A stretch of 6,385 bases of DNA from an uncultured Eubacterium sp. Its GTDB lineage: Bacteria > Bacillota > Clostridia > Lachnospirales > Lachnospiraceae. The translations under genes and the position numbers were made by a program. The DNA lies in the NCBI GenBank assembly GCA_946412445.1, contig CAMKHH010000074.1:1-6385 (forward strand), in the 5' to 3' direction. The notes under the pieces were generated by a model, which saw nothing but the letters and a program-made list of their open reading frames with translations, was not told the DNA's origin and searched no databases. This document shows, in pieces, positions 5,913-6,385 of the stretch. Each line of letters begins with the position of its first letter. The first letter of the stretch is position 1.

Positions 5913-6385
5913 TTATACCAAGGGACGGTTCTTGTCCTCTAAAATCTGTTTTACCCGTTCCTGAATCATTTTTGCCGCATTTTCATAGTCCTCGGATCCG
6001 CGGTCATATCTGGCTTTCTTTTCCATCTGCAAAAGGACTGCCTCTGAAATCGCCGCTGTCTGGGCTTCTATCCTTTTTGTGCGGATTGTCTCCTCGGTCA
6101 GAACTACTTTTCCTTCCTCGCGCATGACTGCTATCTCTTTCTCTGCACGCAGGTTGGCCTGCTGCATCGCCCGCAGCGCCGTACTGTTCTTCATCGTGCC
6201 TTCTACGCTCAGGATTTCCTGCACTGCATAGGAAACATCTGCCTGTATCTGCTTACCGGACCGGGTATTTATGCCGCTTACTGTTTCTGTTTCTTCCTTA
6301 TTTAATGTAGGAGCTTCCACTGTACCGCCCACCGTGGTTCCGGTATCCATATGGAAAGATGCCTGCATTGCTGCAGGTCTGATTT
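5913..6385 (-). CDS. C-terminal tail of a truncated protein, probably VirB6/Orf15-like
   Basis: Only the last ~157 residues are present; the frame stays open to the right edge. An ATG at 6368 exists, but nothing resembling a ribosome binding site precedes it (or the next ATG), so the true start is probably outside the window. The visible part is hydrophilic with no membrane helix. It has a Thr/Gly/Glu-rich start (MDTGTTVGG, NKEETETVSG) and then long charged helices (AMQQANLRAEKEIAVMREEG, TKRIEAQTAAISEAVLLQME), likely coiled coil, ending ERVKQILEDKNRPLV. In Tn916 the gene before the hydrolase (orf14) is orf15, a multi-pass VirB6-like channel protein. The position here, 11 bases before the hydrolase, makes this the likely soluble tail of such a protein. 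That identity rests on gene order, not on a recognised motif. If the protein is complete at 151 residues it would be an unknown cytoplasmic protein. Confidence 0.6.
   Translation of the reverse strand, partial: IRPAAMQASFHMDTGTTVGGTVEAPTLNKEETETVSGINTRSGKQIQADVSYAVQEILSVEGTMKNSTALRAMQQANLRAEKEIAVMREEGKVVLTEETIRTKRIEAQTAAISEAVLLQMEKKARYDRGSEDYENAAKMIQERVKQILEDKNRPLV

Overview
The window is one dense block of nine co-directional genes, all on the minus strand, so transcription runs from high to low coordinates. There is no RNA gene, CRISPR array or insertion sequence. No gap exceeds about 50 bases, and I see no convincing internal promoter or terminator. Strong AGGAGG-type ribosome binding sites, moderate G+C, a Gram-positive type lipoprotein and a Tn916-like gene order suggest a Gram-positive Firmicute, most likely a gut Clostridia/Lachnospiraceae relative. 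The host assignment is inference.

Transfer block (about 6385 to 4391, in transcription order). It opens with the hydrophilic C-terminal tail of a truncated protein, probably the VirB6/Orf15-type channel protein. Next comes a two-domain cell-wall hydrolase lipoprotein (lysozyme-like plus NlpC/P60, as in Tn916 Orf14 and CwlT). Third is a small single-pass membrane protein with an NTF2-like outer domain (VirB8/TcpC/Orf13 type). This is the Tn916/ICEBs1 order of a Gram-positive type IV secretion system, so the window most likely lies inside an integrative conjugative element.

Accessory block (4382 to 1). Six further genes follow without a break and have no counterpart I recognise in Tn916. They are: a pseudo-receiver protein; a short protein shaped like a tyrosine-recombinase catalytic domain but lacking most catalytic residues; a protein with a degenerate GGDEF domain (AADMI in place of GGDEF); a small secreted or membrane protein with signal peptide and two membrane helices, pilin-like; a protein with S1/OB-fold-like repeats; and a probable winged-helix protein that runs off the left edge.

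The main point of interest is that three adjacent genes each appear to keep the fold of a famous signalling or recombination family while losing its chemistry. They sit between the cell-wall and channel genes and a pilin-like protein. This looks like a set of repurposed scaffold or regulatory proteins in a conjugation operon. These fold assignments come from reading motifs by eye and need profile or structure searches to confirm.
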